A stretch of 64,000 nucleotides of DNA from Aeromicrobium terrae (lineage in GTDB: Bacteria > Actinomycetota > Actinomycetes > Propionibacteriales > Nocardioidaceae), in assembly GCF_008039565.1 (NCBI RefSeq), contig NZ_VDUX01000001.1, positions 496,001 through 560,000 on the forward strand, in the 5' to 3' direction. How positions within the stretch are numbered: the stretch's first letter is position 1; every line of letters begins with the position of its first letter. Below are positions 48,718-58,650 of this stretch, one piece after another. Below the pieces are notes generated by a model that was not told where the DNA came from, ran no database searches, and saw nothing but the letters and a program-made list of their open reading frames with translations. The position numbers were made by a program, and so were the translations under genes.

Positions 48718-49628
48718 ACCCGGCCCTGGACAAGGCGCTCCTGACACCCACCGACACCGCGGTCCGCCGCTGGACGTGGGCGTCGCTGGTCGCCAACGCG
48801 ACGCTCGTCCTCACCGGTGGCCTGGTGCGCCTCACCGGCTCCGGCCTCGGCTGCCCCACGTGGCCGAAGTGCACCCCCGAGTCCTTCACGCCGCACCGCG
48901 AGCTGGGCATCAACGGCGTCATCGAGTTCGGCAACCGGGTGCTCACCTACGTGCTGACCGCGATCGCCGTCGGCACCCTGGTCGCGATCTGGCGGTGGGC
49001 GGCGACGACGCCGTTCCGCCGGCGCCTCGCGGTGGTCCTCGCCCTCGGGATCCCGCTGCAGGCCGTGATCGGCGGGATCACGGTGCTCACCGACCTCAAC
49101 CCGTGGATCGTCTCGCTGCACCTGCTGCTCTCGATGCTGCTGGTCGCCGGCTCGATGGTGCTCATCATGGACGTCCGCGGCCTCCAGCGGGTCGACGTCC
49201 CGCCGGCCGCCGTGATGATCGCCGGCGCCCTCGGCGCGATGGTGGCCGTCGTCGTGTACCTCGGCACCGTCGTCACCGGCAGCGGCCCGCACGCCGGCGA
49301 CGCGGAGGTCCCGCGCAACGGCCTCAACCCCCAGGTGATGAGCCACATCCACGCCGGCGCCGTGTACCTGCTGATCGGGCTCACGGTGCTGCTCCTCGTC
49401 GTGCTCCGCAACCACGCGGCCGCGGGCGCGGTCCGGCTCGTGCTCGCCGTGGAGCTGGCGCAGGGTGTCATCGGGTTCGTCCAGTACTTCACCGATCTGC
49501 CAGTGGCGATCGTCGCCGCCCACCTCGTCGGTGCGGCCGTGCTGGTGGCGGTGACGACCCGGCTGCTCGTGGCGGTCGTCGTGCCGGTTCACTCGGCCGA
49601 CGCCCAGCGCTCCGCGTCGATCGCGTAG
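48708..49628 (+). CDS. ctaA: Heme A synthase CtaA (COX15)
   Basis: A 306-residue eight-helix membrane enzyme that oxidises heme O to heme A for cytochrome c oxidase. The motif GLVRLTGSGLGCPTWPKCTPES has the family's Cys pair, and histidines appear in SLHLLLSMLLV, HIHAGAVYLL and AAHLVGAAVLVA. The place of the first His in EFxHR is Asn here (EFGNR), common in actinobacteria as far as I recall. The ATG at 48708 has GGGGAGG about 9 bases upstream, and it overlaps the permease stop by 10 bp. A GTG at 48714 is the alternative. Confidence 0.94.
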   Translation: MGVNPALDKALLTPTDTAVRRWTWASLVANATLVLTGGLVRLTGSGLGCPTWPKCTPESFTPHRELGINGVIEFGNRVLTYVLTAIAVGTLVAIWRWAATTPFRRRLAVVLALGIPLQAVIGGITVLTDLNPWIVSLHLLLSMLLVAGSMVLIMDVRGLQRVDVPPAAVMIAGALGAMVAVVVYLGTVVTGSGPHAGDAEVPRNGLNPQVMSHIHAGAVYLLIGLTVLLLVVLRNHAAAGAVRLVLAVELAQGVIGFVQYFTDLPVAIVAAHLVGAAVLVAVTTRLLVAVVVPVHSADAQRSASIA

Positions 49629-50644
49629 ACCCAGCGCCGGTCCGGCCACTCCGTCAGCGTCCAGAGCTGGTGCCGCTGGGGCAGGTACGTGATGTCCTCC
49701 GGCCCGGTCGGCAGAACGCCGCGGTGCCGCCGGTACTCACCCGGCTTCCCCACCCAGAGGTCGCCGGGGTTCCCCTCGCCCATGCTCGACGTCAGGAACC
49801 ACGTGCCGTGCGCGAGAGCGGCGCCCTGCATCCGCTCGACCTGCTGGTCGTGCAGCTCGGTGGGGAACGCGAAGCCGCGATCGTCGCCCTTCAGCAGCTC
49901 GGTGTCGCGGTCGATCGCGTACCGCATCAGGCGGTGCGAGCCGCCGCGTCGCCCGTACTCGCCGACGACCAGGTGATCCTCCTCGCCGGCCCGGTCCAGC
50001 GACATGAACGAGTAGGTCATCGACTTCCCCTCGTCGACGCCCGGGGCGTACGCGCTGGTCTGGGGCAGCACGTAGCGGTAGCCGCGGGCACGCAGCGGGT
50101 TGCGGACGCGCACCAGGTCGTCGAGCCGGAAGACGCGGATGCCGCGTGGACCGCCGGCGACGAAGAGGTGCTTGCCGTACCAGACGATGCCGCCCGCGTG
50201 GACGCGCACGGTCTTCAGCCACAGCAGCCCGAAGCGTCTCCGGGGCTCGACGAGGAGGACGTGGCGGTAGGGCGCGTCACCGTCGCCACCGGCGTCGAGC
50301 ACGGTGAGCCGCGACCCGAGCCAGAGCCGCCCGATGATCCCGCGGGCGTACCAGCTGGTGACGATCACGCTGTGGCCCTCGAACATCCCGCCGCTCGGGT
50401 CCGCCCCGTACGCGTCGGCCGACGTGGTGATGCCCTGCGGCCACCAGCGCCGGGTCGATCGGTCCTTCGGCTCCCAGGTGAAGCCGTCGACGGCGGCCTC
50501 GGCCGGCACCTCGACCCGCGTCGCCGACCGGTTCAGGTCGGCCAACAGGCCACGCAGCCCGGCACGCCGGAACCGGTTCACGAAGCGCGCCAGCAGGTGG
50601 TCGTCCCCCGCGAGCGCCTCGAGCCGGTGCGCCGGTGTCGTCAC
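49589..50644 (-). CDS. Hypothetical protein, unknown function
   Basis: A 351-residue soluble protein that I do not recognise. It is rich in beta-strands, Trp and Tyr (GKHLFVAGGPRGIRVFRLDDLV, EDITYLPQRHQLWTLTEWPDRRWVYAID), and reads like a beta-propeller whose repeats lack a clear signature. No signal peptide, membrane helix or catalytic motif is evident. The GTG start at 50644 has CACACT 7 nt upstream as a possible -10. Its 3' end overlaps ctaA by 40 bp. It may be transcribed with the GNAT gene 5 bp upstream. Confidence 0.75.
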   Translation of the reverse strand: MTTPAHRLEALAGDDHLLARFVNRFRRAGLRGLLADLNRSATRVEVPAEAAVDGFTWEPKDRSTRRWWPQGITTSADAYGADPSGGMFEGHSVIVTSWYARGIIGRLWLGSRLTVLDAGGDGDAPYRHVLLVEPRRRFGLLWLKTVRVHAGGIVWYGKHLFVAGGPRGIRVFRLDDLVRVRNPLRARGYRYVLPQTSAYAPGVDEGKSMTYSFMSLDRAGEEDHLVVGEYGRRGGSHRLMRYAIDRDTELLKGDDRGFAFPTELHDQQVERMQGAALAHGTWFLTSSMGEGNPGDLWVGKPGEYRRHRGVLPTGPEDITYLPQRHQLWTLTEWPDRRWVYAIDAERWASAE

Positions 50645-50649
50645 CCGAC

Positions 50650-51114
50650 TCAGTGTGCCTGGCGAAGCATGACCCGGCACCCCTCGTCGTCCGCGTCGCA
50701 CGCGTCGAGGACGAAGCCGCACCGCTGGTAGAGCCGGATGGCGTCCTCGTTGCCGTCCATGACGCGCAGGCGCAGGGGTCGCCCGGCCGTCTCCGCCACC
50801 ACGCGCCCGACGAGCGCGCGGCCCACGCCGCGGCCACGGACACCGGGAGCCACCCACATGGAGATGAGCTCGGCACCCCCGTCGTCGCGTGGCCGCCACG
50901 CGACCATGCCGACCGGGGCGGTTCCGTGCTCGGCGACGAAGCAGGCGCCGGGCTGGACCAGGCGGTCCCGCCACCTCTCCTCGGTGTCCAGGTCGCCGGT
51001 CCAGTGCTCGGTGGACGCGGCGAAGGCCTGCGGGTCCTCGGTCAGGGAGCGCTGCCGCAGCAGCCGCCAGACCTGCCAGTCGTCCGGCCCGACCTCGCGC
51101 ACCTTCATCGTCAC
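50650..51114 (-). CDS. GNAT family N-acetyltransferase
   Basis: A 154-residue acetyltransferase using acetyl-CoA. It begins with the usual strand (KVREVGPDDWQVWRLLRQ), has the CoA-binding V-A-P-G-V-R-G-R-G-V-G-R motif on helix 3, and ends with LYQRCGFVLD. The GTG at 51114 has GAGG five bases upstream; an ATG at 51147 gives a longer form. The substrate is unknown. It lies after ctaB in the same direction, with a 67-bp gap. Confidence 0.88.
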   Translation of the reverse strand: MTMKVREVGPDDWQVWRLLRQRSLTEDPQAFAASTEHWTGDLDTEERWRDRLVQPGACFVAEHGTAPVGMVAWRPRDDGGAELISMWVAPGVRGRGVGRALVGRVVAETAGRPLRLRVMDGNEDAIRLYQRCGFVLDACDADDEGCRVMLRQAH

Positions 51115-51181
51115 GCCGGCCTCGAGGGACCAGTCGCCTGCGCTCATCTGGCCGCCCAGGGCCCGGCACCCCTGCCGAGTC

Positions 51182-52126
51182 TCACCTGAGGAAGGGGTCC
51201 GCCGCCGCGGCGACGAACAGCAGCGCGAGGTAGGCGTTCGACAGGTGGAACAGCCGCATCGGCTTGATGACGGAGAGCTCCTCGGTCTCGCGGGAGCGCG
51301 CCTTGAGGTCGTAGGCCTCGACCAGGAAGACGATGCCGAGCGTCAGCGCCATGCCGGTGTAGAACCAGCCCATGCCGGCTACCGGCCACAGCGCGACCGA
51401 CGTGGCGACCATGACCCAGGAGTACGTGACGATCTGGCTCGCCACCTCCCGCGACGTCGTGACGGACGGCAGCATCGGCACGTTGGCGGCGGCGTAGTCC
51501 TCGCGGTAACGCATCGCGAGCGACCAGAAGTGCGGCGGCGTCCAGAAGAACACGACGAGGAAGAGGACGACGGGCGTCCACGCGAGCTCGTTGGTGACGG
51601 CCGTCCAGCCGATCATCGCCGGGAAGCAGCCGGCCGCTCCGCCCCAGACGATGTTCTGGGTGGTCCGGCGCTTGAGGATCATCGTGTAGCCGACGACGTA
51701 GAACACGTTGGCGGCCAGCGCGAGGCCCGATGAGAGCCAGTTGACGAAGAACCCGAGCCAGAGCGTGGAGACGACGCCGAGCGCGACGCCGAAGACCAGC
51801 GCGGAGCGGCTGGAGACCTCGTGCTTGGGCAGCGGGCGACGCGCGGTGCGACGCATCTTGACGTCGATGTCGGCGTCGACGACGCAGTTCAGCGCGTTGG
51901 CGCTGCCGGCCGACAGCGTGCCGCCGACGACGGTGGCGACCACGAGCCAGAAGGACGGGACGTCCTCGGCCGCGAGGAACATCACCGGGACGGTGGTCAG
52001 CAGCAGGAGCTCGATGATCCGCGGCTTCATCAGGGCGACGTAGGCACCCACGACGTGCGTGGTCCGAGCCCGTTCGGGTACGGGTGCAGAGACGGCCGAT
52101 GGCGTCGACGTCTCGAGGGCACTCAC
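51182..52126 (-). CDS. ctaB: Protoheme IX farnesyltransferase CtaB (COX10)
   Basis: A 314-residue membrane prenyltransferase that makes heme O from heme B. The first Asp-rich motif is [15 protein letters not shown] and the second region is [12 protein letters not shown]; the remaining helices of the UbiA fold are all present. Its product is used by CtaA. The GTG at 52126 is 7 nt after TAGACT. It is divergent from tkt, as in many actinobacteria. Confidence 0.96.
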   Translation of the reverse strand: MSALETSTPSAVSAPVPERARTTHVVGAYVALMKPRIIELLLLTTVPVMFLAAEDVPSFWLVVATVVGGTLSAGSANALNCVVDADIDVKMRRTARRPLPKHEVSSRSALVFGVALGVVSTLWLGFFVNWLSSGLALAANVFYVVGYTMILKRRTTQNIVWGGAAGCFPAMIGWTAVTNELAWTPVVLFLVVFFWTPPHFWSLAMRYREDYAAANVPMLPSVTTSREVASQIVTYSWVMVATSVALWPVAGMGWFYTGMALTLGIVFLVEAYDLKARSRETEELSVIKPMRLFHLSNAYLALLFVAAAADPFLR

Positions 52127-52133
52127 GTCGCAG

Positions 52134-52139
52134 AGTCTA
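52134..52139 (-). promoter_or_regulatory. -10 element TAGACT of ctaB
   Basis: TAGACT is 7 nt before the ctaB GTG. The likely tkt -10 (52152-52157) lies 12 bp away on the other strand. Confidence 0.55.
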
Positions 52140-52151
52140 GACCGACCGCAG

Positions 52152-52157
52152 TAGGGT
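52152..52157 (+). promoter_or_regulatory. Likely -10 element TAGGGT of the tkt operon
   Basis: TAGGGT would start transcription near 52164, giving a leader of about 58 nt before tkt, which carries a Shine-Dalgarno (AGGAG). This leadered arrangement differs from most promoters in this window. Confidence 0.4.
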
Positions 52158-52221
52158 CGAGGCGACGGCTCGAAGAGTCGCAGAGGCGCCCATCATCGCT
52201 ACGGATCAGGAGTCCTTGCTG

Positions 52222-54408
52222 GTGACCACCGCAACCCCCGCACTGCACTGGACCAAGCTCGACGACAGGGCGGTGGACACCGTTCGGCTGCTCGCCGCGG
52301 ACGCCGTCCAGAAGACCGGAAACGGCCATCCCGGCACGGCGATGAGCCTCGCCCCCGCCGCCTATCTCCTGTACCAGCGGATCATGCGGCACGACCCCGC
52401 CGACCCGCACTGGATCGGGCGCGACCGCTTCGTGCTGTCCTGCGGCCACTCCAGCCTCACGCAGTACATCCAGCTGTACCTCTCGGGCTACCCGATGTCG
52501 CTCGACGACCTGAAGAGCCTGCGCACGTGGGGCAGCCAGACGCCGGGCCACCCGGAGTACCGCCACACCCCGGGCGTCGAGGTCACCACCGGTCCGCTCG
52601 GCCAGGGCATCGGCAACGCCGTCGGCATGGCCATGGCGGCCCGCCGCGAGCGCGGCTTGCTCGACCCCGACGCCGCCCCGGGCGAGAGCGTCTTCGACCA
52701 CCAGGTCTACGTCTTCGCCTCCGACGGCGACCTCCAGGAGGGCATCTCCTCCGAGGCGTCGTCGCTCGCCGGCCACCAGCAGCTCGGCAACCTCACGGTG
52801 CTCTACGACGACAACCAGATCTCCATCGAGGACGACACCGACGTCGCCTTCAGCGAGGACGTCGCGAAGCGCTACGAGGCGTACGGCTGGCACGTGCAGA
52901 CCGTCGACTGGACCAACGGCGGCACCGGCTACACCGAGGACGTCCCCGCGCTCTACGACGCCTACGCGGCGGCGCGGACCGAGACGGACCGGCCGAGCCT
53001 GATCGTCTTGCGCACGATCATCGCGTGGCCCGCCCCAACCAAGCAGAACACCGGCGCCTCCCACGGCTCGGCGCTCGGGGACGACGAGGTCGCGGCCACC
53101 AAGCGCGAGCTCGACTTCGACCCGGACGAGACGTTCATCGTCGAGGACGACGTCCTGGCCCGGGCCCGTGAGGTCAAGGACCGCGGCGCCGAGGCGCACG
53201 CCGAGTGGGACGAGAAGTTCACCGCGTGGGCGGAGTCGAACCCCGACGCCAAGACGCTGCTCGACCGCCTCCACGACCGCGCGCTGCCGGACGGCTGGGA
53301 CGCCGACCTGCCGTCCTACGACGCCGACCAGAAGGGCGTCGCCACGCGCGTCGCGTCCGGCGACTTCCTCACCGCGGCGGCTCCGCAGCTGCCGGAGCTC
53401 TGGGGCGGCTCGGCCGACCTCGCCGGCTCCAACAACACGACGCCCAAGGGCGAGCCGTCGTTCCTGCCGCCGGAGCGGTCCACCAAGTCCTTCCAGGGCG
53501 ACTGGTACGGCCGCCTGCTGCACTTCGGCATCCGTGAGCACGCCATGGGCGCGATCCTCAACGGCATCGCGCTGCACGGCCCCACCCGCCCGTACGGCGG
53601 CACGTTCCTGGTGTTCAGCGACTACATGCGTCCGTCGGTGCGGCTCGCCGCGCTGCAGGAGCTGCCGGTCACCTACGTCTGGACCCACGACTCGATCGGT
53701 CTCGGCGAGGACGGCCCCACGCACCAGCCGGTCGAGCACCTCGCCGCGCTGCGCGCGATTCCTGGCCTCGACGTCGTCCGCCCGGCCGACGCCAACGAGA
53801 CGATCGCCGCGTGGCGCACCGTGCTCAGCCACACCGACCGACCCGCCGCGCTCGCGCTGAGCCGGCAGAACGTGCCGACGTTCCCGCGCGGCACCGATGG
53901 CTTCGCGGCCGTCGACGGCGTCGCCAAGGGCGCCTACGTGCTGCTCGACAGCGAGGGCGAGCCGGACGTCGTCCTCGTCGCCACCGGCTCGGAGGTCCAG
54001 CTGGCCGTCGAGGCGCGCGCGTCCCTTGCCGCCGAGGGCGTCCAGGCCCGCGTCGTGTCGATGCCCTGCCGCGAGTGGTTCGAGCAGCAGGACGCCGACT
54101 ACCGCGACAGCGTCATCCCGCCGAGCGTGCGCGCCCGCGTCTCCGTCGAGGCCGGCGTGGCGTTCGGCTGGCGCGACGTGGTCGGCGACGCCGGCCGCAC
54201 CGTGAGCCTGGAGCACTTCGGCGCCTCCGCCGACTACGCGACGCTCTACGAGAAGTTCGGCATCACCGCCGACTCCGTGGTGGCCGCCGCGAAGGAGTCG
54301 ATCGCCGCCGCCAAGACCACGGGCGGCGTGGCGTTCCACGCCCGTCCGGCCGGACCGGTCGGGCCCGGCGACAACCCGGACGCACCCACCGGTCCGGCAC
54401 CGCGTTGA
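52222..54408 (+). CDS. tkt: Transketolase
   Basis: A 728-residue thiamine diphosphate enzyme of the non-oxidative pentose phosphate pathway, moving two-carbon units between sugar phosphates. The N-terminal marks [15 protein letters not shown] and the ThDP-binding GDGDLQEG (as SDGDLQEG) are present, and the pyrimidine domain has [19 protein letters not shown]. The start is a GTG at 52222 with AGGAG nine bases upstream; the TTG at 52216 is too close to that site. It is the first gene of a six-gene operon. Confidence 0.96.
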   Translation: MTTATPALHWTKLDDRAVDTVRLLAADAVQKTGNGHPGTAMSLAPAAYLLYQRIMRHDPADPHWIGRDRFVLSCGHSSLTQYIQLYLSGYPMSLDDLKSLRTWGSQTPGHPEYRHTPGVEVTTGPLGQGIGNAVGMAMAARRERGLLDPDAAPGESVFDHQVYVFASDGDLQEGISSEASSLAGHQQLGNLTVLYDDNQISIEDDTDVAFSEDVAKRYEAYGWHVQTVDWTNGGTGYTEDVPALYDAYAAARTETDRPSLIVLRTIIAWPAPTKQNTGASHGSALGDDEVAATKRELDFDPDETFIVEDDVLARAREVKDRGAEAHAEWDEKFTAWAESNPDAKTLLDRLHDRALPDGWDADLPSYDADQKGVATRVASGDFLTAAAPQLPELWGGSADLAGSNNTTPKGEPSFLPPERSTKSFQGDWYGRLLHFGIREHAMGAILNGIALHGPTRPYGGTFLVFSDYMRPSVRLAALQELPVTYVWTHDSIGLGEDGPTHQPVEHLAALRAIPGLDVVRPADANETIAAWRTVLSHTDRPAALALSRQNVPTFPRGTDGFAAVDGVAKGAYVLLDSEGEPDVVLVATGSEVQLAVEARASLAAEGVQARVVSMPCREWFEQQDADYRDSVIPPSVRARVSVEAGVAFGWRDVVGDAGRTVSLEHFGASADYATLYEKFGITADSVVAAAKESIAAAKTTGGVAFHARPAGPVGPGDNPDAPTGPAPR

Positions 54409-54433
54409 TCGAGACCACCCACAAGGAGTCCGC

Positions 54434-55522
54434 ATGAACGAGAAGCTGCAAGCCCTCCGTGACGCGGGGGTGTCCATCTGGCTCGACGACCTGTCGCGCG
54501 AGCGCATCGTCACCGGCAACCTCGCCGAGCTCGTCGAGACGTCCGGCGTCGTCGGCGTCACCACCAACCCGACGATCTTCGCCAACGCCCTCTCCGACGG
54601 GGAGCAGTACAGCGAGCAGGTCGCCCAGCTGAAGGCCGATGGCGCGAGCGTCGACGACGCCGTCTTCGAGCTCACCACGTCCGACGTCCAGCAGGCGTGC
54701 GACGTCCTGCGCGACGTCTTCGACGCCACGGACGGCGTCGACGGCCGGGTCTCCATCGAGGTCGACCCGGGCGCCGCGAACGACACCGACCACACGGTCG
54801 ACCTGGCCCAGCGTCTCTGGAAGCGCGTCGACCGGCCGAACCTGTTCATCAAGATCCCGGCCACCGTCGAGGGCCTGCCGGCCATCACCGCCACCATCGC
54901 GGCCGGCATCAGTGTCAACGTCACGCTGATCTTCTCCCTCGACCGCTACCGCGGCGTCATGGAGGCGTACCTCGAGGGCCTGCGCCAGGCCAAGGACGGC
55001 GGCCACGACCTCAGCACGATCCACTCGGTGGCGTCGTTCTTCGTGAGCCGCGTCGACACCGAGATCGACAAGCGCCTCGGCGACGGCCACCCGCTGCGCG
55101 GCAAGGCCGCGATCGCGAACGCCCGGCTCGCCTACGAGGCGTACGAGGAGGTGTTCTCCGGCCCGGACTTCATCGAGCTGGAGGCCGCCGGCGCCAACAA
55201 GCAGCGCCCGCTGTGGGCCTCCACCGGTGTGAAGGACCCGGCCTATCCCGACACGATGTACGTCGACGAGCTCGTCGTCGACAACACGGTCAACACGATG
55301 CCGGAGAAGACGATGAAGGCCGTCGCCGACCACGGCGAGATCAGGGGCGACACCGTCCACGGCACGTACGACGACGCCCGCGACGTCCTGGCCGCCCTCG
55401 AGCGCGAAGGCATCAGCTACGACGACGTCGTCAGGGTGCTCGAGGAGGAGGGCGTCGAGAAGTTCGACACCTCGTGGGCCGAGCTGCGCGACACCGTCTC
55501 GAACGAGCTCGACAAGGCCTAG
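54434..55522 (+). CDS. tal: Transaldolase
   Basis: A 362-residue TIM-barrel enzyme that moves a three-carbon unit between sedoheptulose-7-phosphate and glyceraldehyde-3-phosphate. The Schiff-base lysine is K140 ([12 protein letters not shown]). The [10 protein letters not shown] opening and the [18 protein letters not shown] stretch place it in the larger actinobacterial type. AAGGAG lies upstream of the ATG. It follows tkt by 25 bp and precedes pgi by 3 bp. Confidence 0.96.
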   Translation: MNEKLQALRDAGVSIWLDDLSRERIVTGNLAELVETSGVVGVTTNPTIFANALSDGEQYSEQVAQLKADGASVDDAVFELTTSDVQQACDVLRDVFDATDGVDGRVSIEVDPGAANDTDHTVDLAQRLWKRVDRPNLFIKIPATVEGLPAITATIAAGISVNVTLIFSLDRYRGVMEAYLEGLRQAKDGGHDLSTIHSVASFFVSRVDTEIDKRLGDGHPLRGKAAIANARLAYEAYEEVFSGPDFIELEAAGANKQRPLWASTGVKDPAYPDTMYVDELVVDNTVNTMPEKTMKAVADHGEIRGDTVHGTYDDARDVLAALEREGISYDDVVRVLEEEGVEKFDTSWAELRDTVSNELDKA

Positions 55523-55525
55523 GCG

Positions 55526-57109
55526 ATGGCCGACTCCGTCGCCCTGACCCTGGACGTCCCGCATCAGGGCTTCGAGCACGCGCTGCGGCGCCTGATCGAC
55601 GACGGCGTGGCGTCCGGCCTCGCCGGCCACGACGCGACGCTCTGGGGGCGTGACGCCGAGCACGAGGCGAGCATCCGGCTGTCCTGGACCGATGCGGCCA
55701 CGAAGTCCCGCGGCCTCGTCGCGGAGATCGAGAGCCTGCGCAGCGACCTGAACGACCGCGGTCTCGACCACGTCGTGCTCTGCGGCATGGGCGGGTCGTC
55801 GCTGGCGCCGGAGGTCATCTGCCGCGCCGCGGAGGTGGAGCTCACGGTGCTCGACTCGTCACAGCCGGACATGGTGCGGCGCGCGCTCGCCGACCGGCTC
55901 GAGCGCAGCATCGTCGTGGTGTCGAGCAAGTCCGGCAGCACGGTCGAGACCGACAGCCAGCGCCGCGCCTACGAGCAGGCGTTCGCCGATGCCGGCTTGA
56001 CGCCCAGCGACCACATCGTCGTCGTCACCGACCCGGACTCCCCGCTCGACGGCGAGGCCACGGAGGCCGGCTACCGCGTCTTCCACGCCGATCCCGAGGT
56101 CGGCGGCCGCTACTCAGCGCTCACCGCGTTCGGCCTGGTGCCGAGCGGCCTCGCCGGTGCGGACATCGGCGCTCTCCTCGACGACGCCGAACATCTCGCC
56201 CCCTCGCTGACCCTGGACGACGCCGACAACCCGGCCCTGCGCCTCGGCGCCGTGCTCGGCGTCGCGAACCGGCACCACGTCGACAAGCTCGTGCTCGCCG
56301 ACCAGACCCGCGCCGGCCTCGGCGACTGGATCGAGCAGCTGGTCGCGGAGTCCACCGGCAAGATCGGCCGCGGCATCCTGCCGGTCGTCGTGCCGTTCGA
56401 GAACGCGGTCAACTTCTACCCCAGCACCGCCGACTCGGTGCTGGTGGCGATCGGCGGCAGGGCCGCCCCGGAGGCCCAGTCGGGCTACGGCGCGGCCGTC
56501 GGCGGTCCTCTGGGCGCGCAGATGCTGCTGTGGGAGACCGCCGTCGCGATCGCCGGGCGGCTGATCGGCATCAACCCGTTCGACCAGCCCGACGTCGAGA
56601 GCGCCAAGCAGGCCGCCCGCGACCGGCTCGGCCAGTCCTCCAGCGAGGACCCGACGGCGCAGGGCGACGGCATCACGGCGTACGGCATCGAGGCGGACTC
56701 CGTCCAGGCGGCCGTCACCGCGCTGCTCGACCAGCTCGACCTCTCGCACGGCTACGTGGCGATCCAGGCCTACCTGGACCGGATCGGCCACCCGGCCTAC
56801 GCGGGGCTCCGCGAGGTGCTCGCGCAGCGCACCGGCCGTCCGGTCACGTTCGGCTGGGGGCCGCGCTTCCTGCACTCCACCGGTCAGTACCACAAGGGCG
56901 GTCCGCCGAACGGCGTCTTCCTGCAGCTGACGTCCGACCCGGTCGACGACCTGCCGGTGCCGGGTCGCGACTTCACGTTCGGCCAGTTCATCGCCTCGCA
57001 GGCCGAGGGCGACGCCCAGGTGCTACGCGACCACGGCCGTCCCGTCCTGCGCCTGCACCTGGCCGACGTCGAGGCCGCCCTGCCGACGCTGCGCGAGCTG
57101 CTGACGTGA
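55526..57109 (+). CDS. pgi: Glucose-6-phosphate isomerase
   Basis: A 527-residue two-SIS-domain enzyme that interconverts glucose-6-phosphate and fructose-6-phosphate. The first SIS domain (VVLCGMGGSSLAPEV, IVVVSSKSGSTVET) and the second (LVAESTGKIGRGILPVV, GRPVTFGWGPRFLHSTGQYHKGG) are clear. It is the divergent actinobacterial form that sits next to tal, and is fused to it in some species. It overlaps zwf by 4 bp (GTGA). Its presence inside the pentose phosphate operon links the pathway to glycolysis. Confidence 0.93.
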   Translation: MADSVALTLDVPHQGFEHALRRLIDDGVASGLAGHDATLWGRDAEHEASIRLSWTDAATKSRGLVAEIESLRSDLNDRGLDHVVLCGMGGSSLAPEVICRAAEVELTVLDSSQPDMVRRALADRLERSIVVVSSKSGSTVETDSQRRAYEQAFADAGLTPSDHIVVVTDPDSPLDGEATEAGYRVFHADPEVGGRYSALTAFGLVPSGLAGADIGALLDDAEHLAPSLTLDDADNPALRLGAVLGVANRHHVDKLVLADQTRAGLGDWIEQLVAESTGKIGRGILPVVVPFENAVNFYPSTADSVLVAIGGRAAPEAQSGYGAAVGGPLGAQMLLWETAVAIAGRLIGINPFDQPDVESAKQAARDRLGQSSSEDPTAQGDGITAYGIEADSVQAAVTALLDQLDLSHGYVAIQAYLDRIGHPAYAGLREVLAQRTGRPVTFGWGPRFLHSTGQYHKGGPPNGVFLQLTSDPVDDLPVPGRDFTFGQFIASQAEGDAQVLRDHGRPVLRLHLADVEAALPTLRELLT

Positions 57110-58650
57110 GCGCCACCCACAACCCCCTGCGCGACCCGCAGGACCGTCGCCTGCCGCGCATCGCCGGCCCCTGCAGCCTGATCCTGTTCGGCGTCACCGG
57201 CGACCTCGCCCGCAAGAAGCTGATCCCCGCCGTCTACGACCTCGCCAACCGCGGCCTGCTGCCACCCGGCTTCGCGCTCGTCGGCTTCGCCCGGCACGAC
57301 TTCGGGCGCCAGGAGTTCGCCGGGATGATCAAGAGCGCCGCGAAGGAGGGTGCGCGCACCCCGTGGCGCGAGACCGTCTGGAAGCAGCTGGCCGCCGGCA
57401 TCCGGTTCGTCCCCGGCGAGTTCGACGACGACGCCGCGTGGGAGCGGCTCGGCGAGACGATGCGCGAGCTCGACGAGAAGCAGGGCACCGGCGGCAACCA
57501 CGCGTTCTACCTGTCGATCCCGCCCGGGCTGTTCCCCGTCGTCGTCTCCCAGATCAAGAAGCACGGCTTGGCCACGTCCGACGGTGACGGCGGAGCGTCG
57601 AACGGCGGCTGGCGCCGCGTCGTCATCGAGAAGCCGTTCGGCCACGACCTCGCGTCGGCCAAGGAGCTCAACAGCATCGTCTCCGACGTGTTCCCGCCGG
57701 AGAGCGTGTTCCGCATCGACCACTACCTCGGCAAGGAGACCGTCCAGAACATCCTCGCGTTCCGGTTCGCCAACGGGATGTTCGAGCCGATCTGGAACAG
57801 CAACTACGTCGACCACGTGCAGATCACGATGGCCGAGGACATCGGCATCGGCACCCGCGCCGGCTACTACGACGGCATCGGCGCGGCGCGTGACGTCATC
57901 CAGAACCACCTGCTGCAGCTGATGGCGCTCATCGCCATGGAGGAGCCGGTGTCGTTCAAGGCGTCGAGCCTGCGGATCGAGAAGCAGAAGATCCTGGCCA
58001 ACGCACGTCCGGCGCCGCGCCTCGACTTCCACACCGCGCGCGGCCAGTACGTGTCCGGCTGGGCCGGTGGGCAGCAGGTCGCCGGGTACCTCGAGGAGGA
58101 GGGCATCCCGCAGTCGTCCACCACCGAGACGTACGCGGCGATGCGCATCGACATCGCCACCCGACGCTGGGCCGGTGTCCCGTTCTACCTGCGCGCGGGC
58201 AAGCGGCTCGGCCGCCGGGTCACCGAGGTGGCCGTCGTGTTCAAGCCGGCGCCGCACCAGCCGTTCGCCAAGCACGACGTCGAGGAGCTCGGCAGCAACG
58301 CGCTCGTCATGCGGATCCAGCCCGACGAGGGCGTCACGCTGCGTTTCGGGGCCAAGGTGCCCGGCACCACGATGGAGATCCGCGACGTCCTGATGGACTT
58401 CGCCTACGGTGGCGCGTTCGTCGAGAGCAGCCCGGAGGCGTACGAGCGGCTGATCCTCGACGTGCTCCTGGGCGATCCGCCGCTGTTCCCGCAGCTCGAG
58501 GAGGTCGAGCTGGCCTGGGAGATCCTCGACCCGGTCATCGAGCACTGGGCCAAGCAGTCCCGCATCGACACCTATGTTGCCGGCACGTGGGGCCCTGCCT
58601 CCTCGGACGCGATGATCGCGCGCGACGGCCGGACCTGGAGGCGCCCGTGA
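57106..58650 (+). CDS. zwf: Glucose-6-phosphate dehydrogenase
   Basis: A 514-residue oxidoreductase making 6-phosphogluconolactone and NADPH. The dinucleotide motif FGVTGDLARKK is near residues 29-39, and the substrate/active-site motif RIDHYLGKE spans residues 203-211, followed by the family's IRFANGMFEPIWN equivalent (FRFANGMFEPIWN). The start is GTG overlapping the pgi stop (GTGA), and its own stop overlaps the opcA start. OpcA just downstream is its usual assembly factor. Confidence 0.97.
   Translation: MSATHNPLRDPQDRRLPRIAGPCSLILFGVTGDLARKKLIPAVYDLANRGLLPPGFALVGFARHDFGRQEFAGMIKSAAKEGARTPWRETVWKQLAAGIRFVPGEFDDDAAWERLGETMRELDEKQGTGGNHAFYLSIPPGLFPVVVSQIKKHGLATSDGDGGASNGGWRRVVIEKPFGHDLASAKELNSIVSDVFPPESVFRIDHYLGKETVQNILAFRFANGMFEPIWNSNYVDHVQITMAEDIGIGTRAGYYDGIGAARDVIQNHLLQLMALIAMEEPVSFKASSLRIEKQKILANARPAPRLDFHTARGQYVSGWAGGQQVAGYLEEEGIPQSSTTETYAAMRIDIATRRWAGVPFYLRAGKRLGRRVTEVAVVFKPAPHQPFAKHDVEELGSNALVMRIQPDEGVTLRFGAKVPGTTMEIRDVLMDFAYGGAFVESSPEAYERLILDVLLGDPPLFPQLEEVELAWEILDPVIEHWAKQSRIDTYVAGTWGPASSDAMIARDGRTWRRP

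Noticed and set aside
52216-52221. TTG start for transketolase
   Set aside because: Only three bases separate it from the Shine-Dalgarno; the GTG at 52222 has proper spacing.
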